From Sulfitobacter sp. EhC04 (lineage in GTDB: Bacteria; Pseudomonadota; Alphaproteobacteria; Rhodobacterales; Rhodobacteraceae): a stretch of 64,000 bases of DNA. This document shows, piece after piece, positions 55,560 to 64,000 of this stretch; the first letter of the stretch is position 1; each line of letters begins with the position of its first letter. Location of the stretch: contig NZ_LXYI01000089.1 in the NCBI RefSeq assembly GCF_001650875.1, positions 186,001-250,000 of the forward strand, written 5' to 3'. The notes beneath the pieces are model-generated. The model had not been told where the DNA came from, searched no databases, and was given only the letters and a program-made list of their open reading frames with translations. Made by a program: the position numbers and the translations under genes.

Positions 55560-56090
55560 ATGCAGCATCCCCGAGACCTTGCCAGAGCCAGTATTCCCAA
55601 CCTGCGGATGCCGCAGGCCAAAGACGGCGCTGCGATCTGGGAATTGGTGCAGAGCTGCCAGCCGCTGGACGAAAACTCGATGTATTGCAACATGATACAA
55701 TGTGATCATTTTGCAGAAACCTGTGTCCTGGCAGAGCTCAAGGGCGAAGTGGTTGGTTGGGTTTCGGCCTATGTGATGCCAAACGACCCAGAGACGCTTT
55801 TTGTCTGGCAGGTTGCTGTATCCGAAAAGGCGCGCGGTACCGGGCTTGGGACGCTAATGCTGCAAGCCATTGCGAACCGCGACGCCTGTGACGAGGTCAC
55901 TCGGCTCCAAACCACCATTACAGCCGATAATGAGGCGTCGTGGGCGCTGTTCCGAAAGTTCGGCAAGATCCAAGGCAGCAAGCTGGACGCGCAGGCGTAC
56001 TACACCCAAGCGCTGCATTTCCAGAACCAGCACAAGACAGAGCACCTTGTGACAATTCCTTTGACCAAAGCGATGGCCCAGGCGGCCTGA
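55560..56090 (+). CDS. ectA: L-2,4-diaminobutyrate N4-acetyltransferase
   Basis: 176-residue GNAT enzyme that acetylates 2,4-diaminobutyrate in ectoine synthesis. Family features: PLDENSMYCNMIQCDHFAET, FVWQVAVSEKARGTGLGTLM with the acetyl-CoA loop RGTGLG, and TTITADNEASWALFRKF. Good ribosome-binding site AGGAGC. First gene of the ectABC-ask operon. Confidence 0.95.
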   Translation: MQHPRDLARASIPNLRMPQAKDGAAIWELVQSCQPLDENSMYCNMIQCDHFAETCVLAELKGEVVGWVSAYVMPNDPETLFVWQVAVSEKARGTGLGTLMLQAIANRDACDEVTRLQTTITADNEASWALFRKFGKIQGSKLDAQAYYTQALHFQNQHKTEHLVTIPLTKAMAQAA

Positions 56091-56133
56091 CGCAAGCTCA
56101 ACCCCTTTCCGCTAACAAACTGAAGGAGGTCGT

Positions 56134-57420
56134 ATGTCTACGAAAACCTCAACAATGCCTATTTTCAAACGTCGCGAATCCGAAGCTCGAAGCTACTGCC
56201 GCAGCTTTGACACCGTCTTTTCCACCGCGCAGGGCGCAGAGATGACCGATACATCCGGTCGCACGTATATCGATTTTCTGGCGGGCTGTTCATCGCTCAA
56301 CTACGGGCACAACGACCCGGACATGAAAGCCGCGCTGATTGAACATATCTCGTCCGATGGAATCGCCCACGGGCTCGATATGTACACCGACACCAAGCGT
56401 GCATTTATCGAAGCCTTCGAGACGCATATCCTCGCGCCGCGCCAGATGGACCATAAGCTGATGTTTGTCGGCCCGACTGGTGCTAATGCGGTCGAGGCGG
56501 CGATGAAGCTGGCACGCAAAGCGACAGGCCGCACTAATGTCATCGCCTTCACCAACGGCTTTCATGGCGTGACACAGGGCGCATTGGCCGCGACAGGAAA
56601 CGGCTACCACAGAGGCGGTGCAGGCACCTCGCTGAACAATGTCACGCGCATGCCCTACGACGGTTATATTGGCAAAGGGTTTGACACGGCTGACTTGCTC
56701 GAAGCCATGCTGAACGATGCGTCTTCTGGTATGGATGCACCCGCCGCAATCCTGCTGGAGACCGTGCAGGGCGAAGGCGGGCTGAATGCCGCCAGCCCCG
56801 AGTGGATTGCCCGCGTGGCATCGCTTGCAGCGGAGCACGGTGCACTCTTGATCGTCGATGATATTCAAGCGGGCTGTGGTCGGACAGGCACCTTCTTCTC
56901 CTTTGATGACATGGGCATCAGCCCGGACATTGTCACCCTGGCGAAATCCGTTTCCGGTTTCGGCCTGCCCATGGGGCTGGTGCTGGTCAAACCCGAACAT
57001 GACGTGATGGGCCCCGCAGAGCACAACGGTACATTCCGTGGCAACACCCATGCTTTCGTCACAGCCCGCGTGGCGATTGAGAAGTTCTGGTCTGATGATG
57101 CGTTGCAAGGCGAGATCAAAAACCGGGCAGCTCTGATCGAAGAGGGGCTCGAAACCATCGCTGCTATGGTGCCCGGCGCTTACTTGAAGGGGCGCGGGAT
57201 GATGCGCGGTGTCGATGTGGGCTCTGGTGAATTGGCCGGTGAGATATGCGCGCGCGCCTTTCAGAACGGCCTGATCGTTGAAACCTCTGGTCCGAACGAC
57301 GAGGTGGTCAAGATCCTCGCCGCCCTGACCATCCCCGAGCAGACACTGAAAAAGGGTCTGAACATCCTCATCGATGCTGCGCAAAGCGTCGATGTCAACA
57401 CAAAGATCGCCGCGGAGTAA
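56134..57420 (+). CDS. ectB: L-2,4-diaminobutyrate aminotransferase
   Basis: 428-residue class III PLP enzyme converting aspartate semialdehyde and glutamate to 2,4-diaminobutyrate. Motifs: [60 protein letters not shown] and the Schiff-base lysine in [15 protein letters not shown]. Length and the C-rich SSLNYGHN segment are those of EctB. GAAGGAGG precedes the start by about 8 nt. Confidence 0.96.
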   Translation: MSTKTSTMPIFKRRESEARSYCRSFDTVFSTAQGAEMTDTSGRTYIDFLAGCSSLNYGHNDPDMKAALIEHISSDGIAHGLDMYTDTKRAFIEAFETHILAPRQMDHKLMFVGPTGANAVEAAMKLARKATGRTNVIAFTNGFHGVTQGALAATGNGYHRGGAGTSLNNVTRMPYDGYIGKGFDTADLLEAMLNDASSGMDAPAAILLETVQGEGGLNAASPEWIARVASLAAEHGALLIVDDIQAGCGRTGTFFSFDDMGISPDIVTLAKSVSGFGLPMGLVLVKPEHDVMGPAEHNGTFRGNTHAFVTARVAIEKFWSDDALQGEIKNRAALIEEGLETIAAMVPGAYLKGRGMMRGVDVGSGELAGEICARAFQNGLIVETSGPNDEVVKILAALTIPEQTLKKGLNILIDAAQSVDVNTKIAAE

Positions 57421-57424
57421 CATC

Positions 57425-57826
57425 ATGATTGTCAGGGATTTCAACGAGATAATAAAATCCGAACGCGAGCGCGTGGTGTCCGATGCGCAGTGGTCGAGTG
57501 TCCGTATGCTGTTGGCCAGCGATGGGATGGGTTTCTCCTTTCACATCACTTTTCTGGAACCAGGGTCAGAGCACACTTTCGAATACAAGAACCACTTTGA
57601 AAGCGTCTACTGCATGCAGGGCACCGGCTCGATCACCGATCTAGCAACGGGCGAAACACATCACATCAAGCCGGGTGTGATGTATGCGCTCGACAAGCAT
57701 GACCGCCACAGGCTGCGCGCCGATGAAGAGCTGGTCATGGCATGCTGTTTCAACCCGCCTGTGACGGGCACTGAAGTGCATCGCGAGGATGGATCTTATG
57801 CCGCACCAGAGACTGCTGAGGCCTGA
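57425..57826 (+). CDS. ectC: L-ectoine synthase
   Basis: 133-residue cupin that cyclises N4-acetyl-diaminobutyrate to ectoine. ATG 57425 gives [18 protein letters not shown], the standard EctC start. [40 protein letters not shown] and [13 protein letters not shown] carry the metal and substrate residues. 4 nt after ectB. Confidence 0.97.
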   Translation: MIVRDFNEIIKSERERVVSDAQWSSVRMLLASDGMGFSFHITFLEPGSEHTFEYKNHFESVYCMQGTGSITDLATGETHHIKPGVMYALDKHDRHRLRADEELVMACCFNPPVTGTEVHREDGSYAAPETAEA

Positions 57827-57827
57827 T

Positions 57828-59249
57828 ATGACCCACACTGTGGAGAAGATCGGCGGGACTTCCATGTCCCGTCTCGATGAATTGTGTGATACACTTTTTC
57901 TAGAAGCGGGCAGTCCTCGTTATGGGCGCATGTTTGTGGTCTCTGCCTTTGGCGGCATCACCAACCTGCTTCTGGAACACAAGAAAACAGGTGACGCCGG
58001 CGTCTATTCAGCCTTTTCCAACGCAGATGATGGCCACGGTTGGCATGATGCACTGAGCCGTGCACTTGATGCGATGATCGCTGTTCATGAGAAGGTGCTG
58101 GATCATCCCGGTGATATCGCACAGGCCACAGCGTTTGTTCAGGACCGCATTGAGGGCGCGCGCAGCTGCTTGATCGACTTGCAGCGGCTGTGTTCCTACG
58201 GACATTTCCGCCTTGATACCCATCTGATGCAGATCCGTGAACTGTTGTCCGGCTTGGGTGAGGCGCATTCCGCCTTTGTCGCAACGCTGATACTACGCCG
58301 TATCGGAATCAATGCCCGGTTTGTCGATTTGTCCGGGTGGCGTGACGAAGGCGAGGTGAATTTGGACACCCGTATCCTGGGGGCCATGGCGAATGTTGAT
58401 CCAAGCACCGAACTGCCGATCATTACGGGCTATGCGCAATGCGCCGAAGGCCTGATGCGCGAATTCGACCGAGGCTATTCCGAGGTTACCTTTTCGCGTC
58501 TGGCGGCTTTGACCGGCGCGCGAGAAGCCATCATCCACAAGGAATTTCATCTGTCCTCAGCAGACCCGCGGCTCGTCGGGGCGGACGAGGCGAAAAAGAT
58601 CGGCCACACCAACTATGACGTGGCTGACCAGCTCTCGAATATGGGGATGGAGGCGATCCACCCCAAAGCCGCCAAGACGCTGCGACAAGCCGATGTGCCC
58701 CTGCGCGTCGTCAATGCCTTTGACCCCGGTGATCCGGGCACTTTGATTGACGACCAGCCGGCCAAAACGTCGGCGGCCGAAATCGTGACGGGGCTCGATG
58801 TCATTGCGCTGGAACTGTTCGAACAGGACATGGTCGGCGTGAAGGGATATGACGCCGCGATCCTCGAGTCATTGACACGCCACGACGTGCGGATCGTGTC
58901 GAAGACATCCAATGCCAACACGATCACACATTATGTCGATTCCTCACTCAAGGTCTTGCGCCGCGTGGAAAAGGAGCTTGAGCGGCTTTATCCGGCGGCG
59001 AGCATCACATCGCGAAAGTTGGCGATCGCATCGGTGATTGGCCGTGATTTGAGCGGGCTGTCGATCCTCAGCCGTGGACTGCTGGCCATCGCTGAAGCGG
59101 GATTCGAAGCAGTCGGCGCATCGCAGGGGCCAAGGAGTGTCGATGTGCAGTTTGTCGTGGAAAACGGCGCTTTGGATAAGACAATCGCCGTCCTGCACAA
59201 CGCTCTGATCCCGCCTGCTCAGAACAGGACTTTATCAGCGGCCGCCTAG
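57828..59249 (+). CDS. ask: Ectoine-operon aspartate kinase
   Basis: 473-residue aspartokinase starting 1 nt after the ectC stop (MTHTVEKIGGTSMSRLDEL). KIGGTSM nucleotide motif, FVVSAFGGITNLLLEH, GRGYSEVTFSRLAA-like segment (here FDRGYSEVTFSRLAALTGA) and C-terminal ACT-like region NANTITHYVDSS. Members of this Ask_Ect group lack normal feedback control and feed aspartyl phosphate into ectoine during osmotic stress. Confidence 0.95.
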   Translation: MTHTVEKIGGTSMSRLDELCDTLFLEAGSPRYGRMFVVSAFGGITNLLLEHKKTGDAGVYSAFSNADDGHGWHDALSRALDAMIAVHEKVLDHPGDIAQATAFVQDRIEGARSCLIDLQRLCSYGHFRLDTHLMQIRELLSGLGEAHSAFVATLILRRIGINARFVDLSGWRDEGEVNLDTRILGAMANVDPSTELPIITGYAQCAEGLMREFDRGYSEVTFSRLAALTGAREAIIHKEFHLSSADPRLVGADEAKKIGHTNYDVADQLSNMGMEAIHPKAAKTLRQADVPLRVVNAFDPGDPGTLIDDQPAKTSAAEIVTGLDVIALELFEQDMVGVKGYDAAILESLTRHDVRIVSKTSNANTITHYVDSSLKVLRRVEKELERLYPAASITSRKLAIASVIGRDLSGLSILSRGLLAIAEAGFEAVGASQGPRSVDVQFVVENGALDKTIAVLHNALIPPAQNRTLSAAA

Positions 59250-59311
59250 AGGGTGAACATCCTCGCGGGCCCGGATATCGACCCCAGCCATATAGAAAAC
59301 AGGAGAATAAG

Positions 59312-59869
59312 ATGCACACTTCGACACAGCCATCAAACAAGGTTGACCAGTCTGCCAAAACTGGCGCTTCATTCGCGCTAGGAAACATCGACAGCGCAGA
59401 CTCGGGGTCCCTCCACACGCCGGATGGCGATCTCAAACTCCAAGACATAGATTTTGTCGAAAAAGTGGGCGAGCCGCGCACATTCGATCCTGAACATCGG
59501 CATCAAATGATTCAGGAAAAAATGGCGACCTGGCGTCAGATCTTTCTGGGCGGCCTGACACACCAAATCGCATTGGCGCACGACCCTGACTATCGCTATC
59601 CAAGCCAGAAATTCGTCAAATGCGATGACGTCATGGGACGAGAGCTTGACTACGTCGCCCCCGAAGCTTGGTGGTACGAACAGGATGGTGAGCTGCGCTT
59701 GAGGTTGAATTTCGGTGAGCGCACTTGGTGTGTGAAGGGCAAGAACCCTGTAATTCGTATCGGTGCCGAGGTAAACTTGCTGCCGACACTCGAAAAACTG
59801 TATCTCTTGACTGAGGCCGGGGAATTCGACGAGATCATCGAGAAAATGGTGATCGTTTCCCAAAGATGA
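59312..59869 (+). CDS. Hypothetical protein downstream of ectoine operon
   Basis: 185 residues, begins MHTSTQPSNKVDQSAKTG, with AGGAG 7 nt before the start. No family recognised. The first ~45 residues are polar and probably disordered; residues 60-185 look folded and contain ATWRQIFLGGLTHQIALAHD, several aromatic residues (EAWWYEQDGELRLRLNFGER) and one cysteine pair widely spaced. It lies 62 nt after ask with no terminator seen between, so it may belong to the ectoine transcript. It is the last gene before the integrated element. Confidence 0.6.
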   Translation: MHTSTQPSNKVDQSAKTGASFALGNIDSADSGSLHTPDGDLKLQDIDFVEKVGEPRTFDPEHRHQMIQEKMATWRQIFLGGLTHQIALAHDPDYRYPSQKFVKCDDVMGRELDYVAPEAWWYEQDGELRLRLNFGERTWCVKGKNPVIRIGAEVNLLPTLEKLYLLTEAGEFDEIIEKMVIVSQR

Positions 59870-60390
59870 CGCTGTTTTCTTGGTCGCCTTGGCAGGAGAA
59901 TCTCATTAAAGCGCTTCGCGTTTACCTTGAATCACCACCTGCCGCCTAACGCGTCTGACGAAATACATAAGACACCAAGTATCACGTAATGCGTTGGAAT
60001 CTATGATTTCAGGCAGCGTTGGGTGATTCTGGTTCGACGCGAAGCGCTATGGGTCCGTTGGTGGCGTCGGGGGTATCAACCTCGCGCTTGGGGCGGAGCA
60101 CACCCAACGATACCTCCATTCGATGGTTTTCTGGGGGTATCGGGTGATTCACGATGTTCAGATTGCTGCTGCAAAGAGCTGAAAATCATCAACGATTTTG
60201 AGCTCTTATGGTCATCTATGTTCCGGAAAAGTGGTGCCCAGGAGAGGCATCCAAACCCTATATCTTGGGGTGTCATGGCATACCGCAGTTTGGCATAAAT
60301 CCATAATAATAAGGTTATTCCTGTCCCACCCTGTTCCATCCTGCACCACCATACCCTATATATTGGGGGTGGTTGAAAAGGTGGATAGAA
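59870..60390. other. Repeat-rich non-coding stretch at the left end of the integrated element
   Basis: 521 nt with no supported gene. Seen in it: inverted pair CGTTGGGTG (60017-60025) and CACCCAACG (60101-60109); direct GGGTGATTC (60021-60029, 60142-60150) and GGGGGTATC (60069-60077, 60133-60141); imperfect hairpin arms 60101-60117/60133-60147; and two near-identical blocks ACCCTATAT[C/A]TTGGGG at 60255 and 60353. These are the type of sites expected for integrase arms or an attachment site. No tRNA or tmRNA 3' end recognised. Confidence 0.55.
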
Positions 60391-61578
60391 ATGGCGCGCC
60401 CTCATAACAAGCTGACCAATGCCGAACTCAGGGCCAAGCCGCCGGGCAAGTATGCCGATGGCGCTGGGCTTTGGTTTCACAAGCGGCAGGACGGCGGTGC
60501 GCAATGGTTCTATCGCTACACCCTCTTTTCCAGACGGCATGAAATGGGCCTTGGGGCGTATCCCGCCGTATCGCTCAAGACCGCGAGGCTGGAGGCAGAC
60601 AAATGGCGGGCGGTGGTTCGGAGCGGTAAGGATGCCATCAAGGAACGGGAACGGCTGGAGCGGGCAGCGGAGCGCAACATGCACATTCTTCGCGATGTGG
60701 CTTTGGATGCCTTCGAAAGCCGCAAGGCGGAGTTGAAAGGCGATGGCAAGGCGGGGCGGTGGTTCAGCCCTCTTGAAATTCACGTTCTGCCCAAGCTGGG
60801 CAAGATGCCTGTTTCGCAGATCGACCAGCGGGACATTCGCGACACGCTGGCCCCCATCTGGCACTCAAAAGCCGATACCGCGCGCAAGGCCATGAACCGG
60901 CTTTCCATCTGCATGCGTCACGCGGCGGCGCTGGGTCTAGACGTGGATCTGCAAGCAACCGAAAAGGCCAAGGCACTCTTGGGAAAGCAGCGGCACAAGG
61001 CGCAGAATATCCCCGCGATGCCATGGCAAGACGTGCCCGCTTTCTATCAATCGCTAGACGGCGGCAGCATCACCGAACTGGCGTTGCGCCTGCTTATCCT
61101 GACTGCCGTTCGTAGCGCGCCTTTGCGGCACCTGCACCTTGACCAGATTGACGGGGATATCTGGACAATCCCGGCAGAGGCCATGAAAGGCCGCAAGGAC
61201 GCCACCAGCAACTATCGGGTGCCCTTGTCCAGTGAGGCGCAGGAAGTCATTGCACAGGCCAAGCCTTTCGCCCGCGATGGCTTTCTTTTTCCGGGGGTGC
61301 GGAAAGGTGTTATTAGCGACATGACCATGGCGAAGCTTATGGAACGCCGGGGGCTTGTTGAGCGCCCGCATGGTTTCCGCTCCAGTTTCCGCGATTGGGT
61401 GGCAGAAACCACCAACACGCCGCATGACGTGGCCGAAACGGCGCTGGGCCATGTGACGGGCGGATCGGTTGAGCGCAGCTATCGCCGCACGGATTTTCTG
61501 GAACGGCGGAGGGCACTGATGGAGCATTGGGGTCAAGCTTTGACACGGACTGATACGGGGGTTTTCAAGTTTGGATGA
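60391..61578 (+). CDS. int: P4-type tyrosine-recombinase integrase
   Basis: 395 residues from ATG 60391 (MARPHNKLTNAELRAKPPGK). N-terminal DUF4102-type arm-binding domain (KYADGAGLWFHKRQDGGAQW, YRYTLFSRRHEMGLGAYPAV), SAM-like core-binding domain, and catalytic domain with Arg (RLLILTAVRSAPLRH), HGFRSSFRDW (His-x-x-Arg), LGH and the nucleophile Tyr in SVERSYRRTDFLERR. All five catalytic positions appear intact, so the enzyme should be active. Drives integration or excision of the element in 60-63.6 kb. Confidence 0.93.
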   Translation: MARPHNKLTNAELRAKPPGKYADGAGLWFHKRQDGGAQWFYRYTLFSRRHEMGLGAYPAVSLKTARLEADKWRAVVRSGKDAIKERERLERAAERNMHILRDVALDAFESRKAELKGDGKAGRWFSPLEIHVLPKLGKMPVSQIDQRDIRDTLAPIWHSKADTARKAMNRLSICMRHAAALGLDVDLQATEKAKALLGKQRHKAQNIPAMPWQDVPAFYQSLDGGSITELALRLLILTAVRSAPLRHLHLDQIDGDIWTIPAEAMKGRKDATSNYRVPLSSEAQEVIAQAKPFARDGFLFPGVRKGVISDMTMAKLMERRGLVERPHGFRSSFRDWVAETTNTPHDVAETALGHVTGGSVERSYRRTDFLERRRALMEHWGQALTRTDTGVFKFG

Positions 61579-62254
61579 CAACGCGCCCCTATTCGATCCG
61601 CATTCTGGTGAGACCGCCTATCAGCAAGCGTGGACCTATATGACCGAGCTCGCCTTGGAGCTCGAAAAGCGCGCTGGCATACCCTTGGAGGAATGGAGCA
61701 AGCTATCCATGGTTGATGTGGGCCTTAGGCTCACAAGCGGCATCGAAATCGTCAATCCGAATCCACAGCAGATATACTATCGTGTAACTGATCGGGCCGC
61801 GCTCCTACTAGTCCAGCAAGCAACATACAGTGTTGATGCGTTTGAAGCTGCTCGAAAGGTGGTTGCAGCAAACGTTTGGAACTCCGCGCCTCTACCAATA
61901 AAGCTTCGGGCGTTTGCGGTCGGCATGCTGAATGGAACGGTCCCCAGACCAAAACAGCAAGGTGGCGGAAACACGAACCTCTTTGTTCGCTGGCAAATAT
62001 ACTCCGGTTGCAAAACGGCTCATGAGATGTTCGGGCTACCTCTTGTCAGAAAGGACCATGAGCCAGAAGAAAGCGCTGCCGACTTGATGGCAAACCTTGC
62101 CAGTGAGTTTGATCACCCATTCAAATTCAACACCGTGCGAGATTGGCTAAAGCACAAGAATTATACGGTGTTCCGAAAGCGGTGTGATGCTGCAACCGAC
62201 TACATGCGGGACAAGTACTTGTTTGACCTCGGCGTAAAGAGGCAGCGTCCCTAG
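61571..62254 (+). CDS. Hypothetical protein coupled to the integrase
   Basis: 227 residues if started at TTG 61571, overlapping the integrase end by 8 nt; ATG 61640 (MTELALELEKRAGIPLEEW) is a possible alternative. No domain recognised; helical throughout with LLLVQQATYSVDAFEAARKV, basic and tyrosine-rich C-terminus (DWLKHKNYTVFRKRCDAATD). Codon use looks less GC-biased than host genes around it, in keeping with element cargo. Confidence 0.6.
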   Translation: MDDNAPLFDPHSGETAYQQAWTYMTELALELEKRAGIPLEEWSKLSMVDVGLRLTSGIEIVNPNPQQIYYRVTDRAALLLVQQATYSVDAFEAARKVVAANVWNSAPLPIKLRAFAVGMLNGTVPRPKQQGGGNTNLFVRWQIYSGCKTAHEMFGLPLVRKDHEPEESAADLMANLASEFDHPFKFNTVRDWLKHKNYTVFRKRCDAATDYMRDKYLFDLGVKRQRP

Positions 62255-62333
62255 AGGGCTTTTATCGAACCCCTCTTTCGTTGCCGATGGTACTTATCGG
62301 TTATGTCTGGTGCACCGAAAAAGGAGCACCACG

Positions 62334-62525
62334 ATGCCTGAGAAAAGTGAAGCGCTTGTTTATCTTTCGTCTGGCCAACTGCAGGCCAAGCTCGGCGGCA
62401 GAGGAAGGACCAGTCTCTACAGGGATATTGAACAGGGCCGATTGCCCAAACCCATCAAATTCGGGGGACGCCTGTATTGGGTGGAAGCCGATATCGACGC
62501 CGCAATCGCGGCAAATGCGGAGTAA
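62334..62525 (+). CDS. AlpA-family regulator/excisionase
   Basis: 63 residues from ATG 62334 (MPEKSEALVYLSSGQLQAKL), with AAGGAG 8 nt upstream. MerR-like helix-turn-helix of the AlpA type: GGRGRTSLYRDIEQGRLPKP, IKFGGRLYWVEADIDAAIAA. Such proteins activate integrase or act as directionality factors in P4-like elements. Confidence 0.88.
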   Translation: MPEKSEALVYLSSGQLQAKLGGRGRTSLYRDIEQGRLPKPIKFGGRLYWVEADIDAAIAANAE

Positions 62526-62638
62526 GACCCGCTCAACCCTTCTGCAAAGGTGCAGGCGGATCGAGCGAGAATATATCTTCCACGATACTCCCCCGACATA
62601 CGCCCAGCGCCTTTGTGGATCAAGCCATGGAGAACTGT

Positions 62639-62944
62639 ATGGCTGACTGCAAACAATGGGGCCGTGCCCTGTTTACTGTTAAAAGCGAAGGCTCCCCGCC
62701 GTCTAGTGTCGCCGTTTCAGGCCGCGACCGTTGGGCGCTTGAGTGCCTGATTGCTGCCGGTGAGAGAGGTTGCACACCTATCGACACGCCCGGACCTCGC
62801 TGGAGCGGCTATGTTCATAACCTGCGCAATCTGGGAGTGCCCATCAGAACGGTCACAGAGGCGCACGAGGGGCCGTTTGCAGGTACGCATGCCCGCTACG
62901 TCCTGTGCGCGCCTGTTGAGCGCGTAGAGGGGGCAACGGCATGA
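62639..62944 (+). CDS. Winged-helix protein of the element
   Basis: 101 residues from ATG 62639 (MADCKQWGRALFTVKSEG); ATG 62627 is an alternative, and the longer frame opening at 62477 reads through alpA. RDRWALECLIAAGERGCTPI, YVHNLRNLGVPIRTV and YVLCAPVERV resemble small winged-helix domains found in phage and plasmid loci. Likely DNA-binding. Overlaps the next gene by 4 nt. Confidence 0.65.
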   Translation: MADCKQWGRALFTVKSEGSPPSSVAVSGRDRWALECLIAAGERGCTPIDTPGPRWSGYVHNLRNLGVPIRTVTEAHEGPFAGTHARYVLCAPVERVEGATA

Positions 62945-63072
62945 TGGATCGCCTCAGAAACCCGCCACGCCCCAACGCAATGTTGGAGCGGCGTATACGC
63001 CACCAATTCGGAGTGCCCGACAGCCTTGCGCGCTTCATTGCGGAACAGTTGGTCGCGAGGGGGCGCGAATGA
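62941..63072 (+). CDS. Very small element gene
   Basis: 43 residues (MMDRLRNPPRPNAMLERRIR onwards, ending ARGRE), basic, with 4-nt ATGA overlaps on both sides. The chain of three ATGA junctions is strong context evidence that it is translated. No function recognised. Confidence 0.6.
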   Translation: MMDRLRNPPRPNAMLERRIRHQFGVPDSLARFIAEQLVARGRE

Positions 63073-63566
63073 GCAGCAAACCCTACAGGAAGGGTAAAAG
63101 GGGCGCTGGGCGGCATGTCCAGCTCCCCGAGTACCTTCAAGCATCGGAAGCCTGGGCCACCCTCAAACCGGGGCCGCGCGCGCTCTACATCGAGTTGAAA
63201 CGGCGCTACATGGGAAGCAACAACGGGCGGATCATTCTCAGCCATCGGCAGGCCGCAGAGGCGCTGAACGTCCATCGCAACACGGTTGGCGCATGGTTTG
63301 CCGAGCTGGAGGAGCGCGGTTTCATCTTTGCGACCCAACGGGCTTACCTCGGACCATCCGGAATAGGGCAGGCGGCGCTTTGGGCCTTGCAGGAAATGCC
63401 TGCCATCGGAGAGGCATCGCCGCGCATGGGTTTCAGAACGTGGCGACCGAAAATGCAGAAGCCCCGCACAAAAAGCCTGCATCGGCGTCACAGTGAGTGT
63501 GACACCCCCGGCGAAACGACAGAAAGCGCCGCAGGGAACGTCACAAAACTTGTGCCGCGCGGCTGA
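63069..63566 (+). CDS. Helix-turn-helix protein of the element (replication or regulation)
   Basis: 165 residues. MSSKPYRKGKRGAGRHVQL, then a winged-helix pattern LKPGPRALYIELKRRYMGSN, ILSHRQAAEALNVHRNTVGA, WFAELEERGFIFATQRAYLG; the C-terminus is basic and probably disordered. Similar small HTH proteins occur next to replication functions of satellite elements. Last plus-strand gene of the element; stop 63566. Confidence 0.7.
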   Translation: MSSKPYRKGKRGAGRHVQLPEYLQASEAWATLKPGPRALYIELKRRYMGSNNGRIILSHRQAAEALNVHRNTVGAWFAELEERGFIFATQRAYLGPSGIGQAALWALQEMPAIGEASPRMGFRTWRPKMQKPRTKSLHRRHSECDTPGETTESAAGNVTKLVPRG

Positions 63567-63667
63567 TTTTCCCTTTGTTTCCGATGCACAGAAAGCAGGA
63601 CACATATATATCTAGCCATGCGGTAACGCCTAGGCGGTCACGTTTAGATGCTCCGCCCAAACGCAGG

Positions 63668-64000
63668 CTATTCACACATCAGCGTGGGCTGTCTGAAGCC
63701 AGTAATCGTGTAGCTTCCTTGCGGATTGGGTTTGCCAAATAACGTGTAAAGGCATTCCGAGTATGATGTTCCACCGCCGTAGGTCGTCGCGGTTACGTAG
63801 TTTCCAAAGCCGGTAAAATTCGTGGTGGTCGGAGCCGTGTAAGAACTCGTGCGGCTCCATTGGAAAGCCGTCCGTCCGTCGGGTAACTTTACCACGTTAG
63901 CCGGTGGGCCATAGTCCAAAACTGCGTCGGTAACATCCTTTCCGACATACCCACTCATGATTTCAGAAGCGCAACCTGACAGCATCAAAGCTGCGGTAAG
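63668..64000 (-). CDS. Lipoprotein (5' end beyond window)
   Basis: The frame is open to the window end: LTAALMLSGCASEIMSGYVG reads through the lipobox LSGC, so the true start lies off the right edge. After the acylated cysteine the mature domain has GKDVTDAVLDYGPPANVVKL, FQWSRTSSYTAPTTTNFTG and a C-terminal cysteine pair (SECLYTLF, PTLMCE). No family recognised. 63567-63667 before it holds only a CGCCTAGGCG palindrome (63627-63636) and no gene. Confidence 0.65.
   Translation of the reverse strand, partial: LTAALMLSGCASEIMSGYVGKDVTDAVLDYGPPANVVKLPDGRTAFQWSRTSSYTAPTTTNFTGFGNYVTATTYGGGTSYSECLYTLFGKPNPQGSYTITGFRQPTLMCE

Noticed and set aside
60023-60060. TGGTTCGACGC resembling a tRNA T-loop
   Set aside because: No acceptor, anticodon or D-arm pairing could be built around it.
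60023-60298. 91-residue plus frame before the integrase
   Set aside because: No ribosome-binding site, odd composition (Cys/Trp-rich), and it spans the inverted and direct repeats.

Overview
The window reads as chromosomal DNA of a marine alphaproteobacterium of the Rhodobacterales (Roseobacter-like). Reasons: high-GC coding sequence, an alphaproteobacterial PhyR-NepR-EcfG general stress response locus, TAXI-type TRAP transport, a Tad/Flp pilus cluster, an ectABC-ask ectoine operon and a cofactor and replication gene set typical of that group. The assignment is inference from gene content. No rRNA, tRNA, CRISPR array or recognisable oriC was seen.

Region by region. 1-7.3 kb: replication block on the minus strand, read dnaA, dnaN, recF, a LysE-type exporter, gyrB (cut by the window start), preceded by rpsT. 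7.5-12.5 kb: enoyl-CoA hydratase and mutM on minus, then ubiE-ubiB and a cation diffusion facilitator on plus. 12.6-18.1 kb: a peptide-type ABC binding protein, an Hsp70/YegD-like protein, and an M20 deacetylase translationally coupled to a class V aminotransferase. 18.2-26.2 kb: stress and membrane region with FNT and YihY proteins, a Crp/Fnr regulator, a receiver lacking its phospho-acceptor, DUF883 and holin-like proteins, then phyR facing nepR-ecfG-histidine kinase. GGAAC-N16/17-NGTT promoters can be read in front of phyR, nepR, the DUF883 operon and a 45-residue membrane protein. 26.4-29.5 kb: a GabT-type aminotransferase and an FMN-dependent glutamate-synthase-like protein.

29.9-40.3 kb: a TAXI-TRAP transporter followed by a tight four-gene operon: nitrilase, Orn/Lys/Arg-type decarboxylase, ATP-grasp ligase and C45-type Ntn acyltransferase/hydrolase. 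This is the best candidate for an undescribed pathway. Its enzyme classes fit making, editing or recycling an amide conjugate of an amine, but no product can be named from sequence.

40.4-45.4 kb: a PfpI/DJ-1 protein and a pqiA-pqiA-pqiB-pqiC lipid-transport operon whose PqiB carries an extra tandem-repeat coiled-coil tail. 45.5-54.7 kb: Tad pilus genes (flp, tadG, two tadE-like, cpaE, tadA, tadB, tadC) facing a LuxR-type regulator coupled to a prepilin peptidase; no secretin, rcpC or tadD is present in the window. 54.8-59.9 kb: ectR facing ectA-ectB-ectC-ask, plus an unrecognised downstream gene. 59.9-63.6 kb: a small integrated element starting with repeat-rich non-coding DNA and a P4-type tyrosine integrase, then an AlpA-like regulator and small DNA-binding-type genes. 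A lipoprotein gene on minus is cut by the window end.
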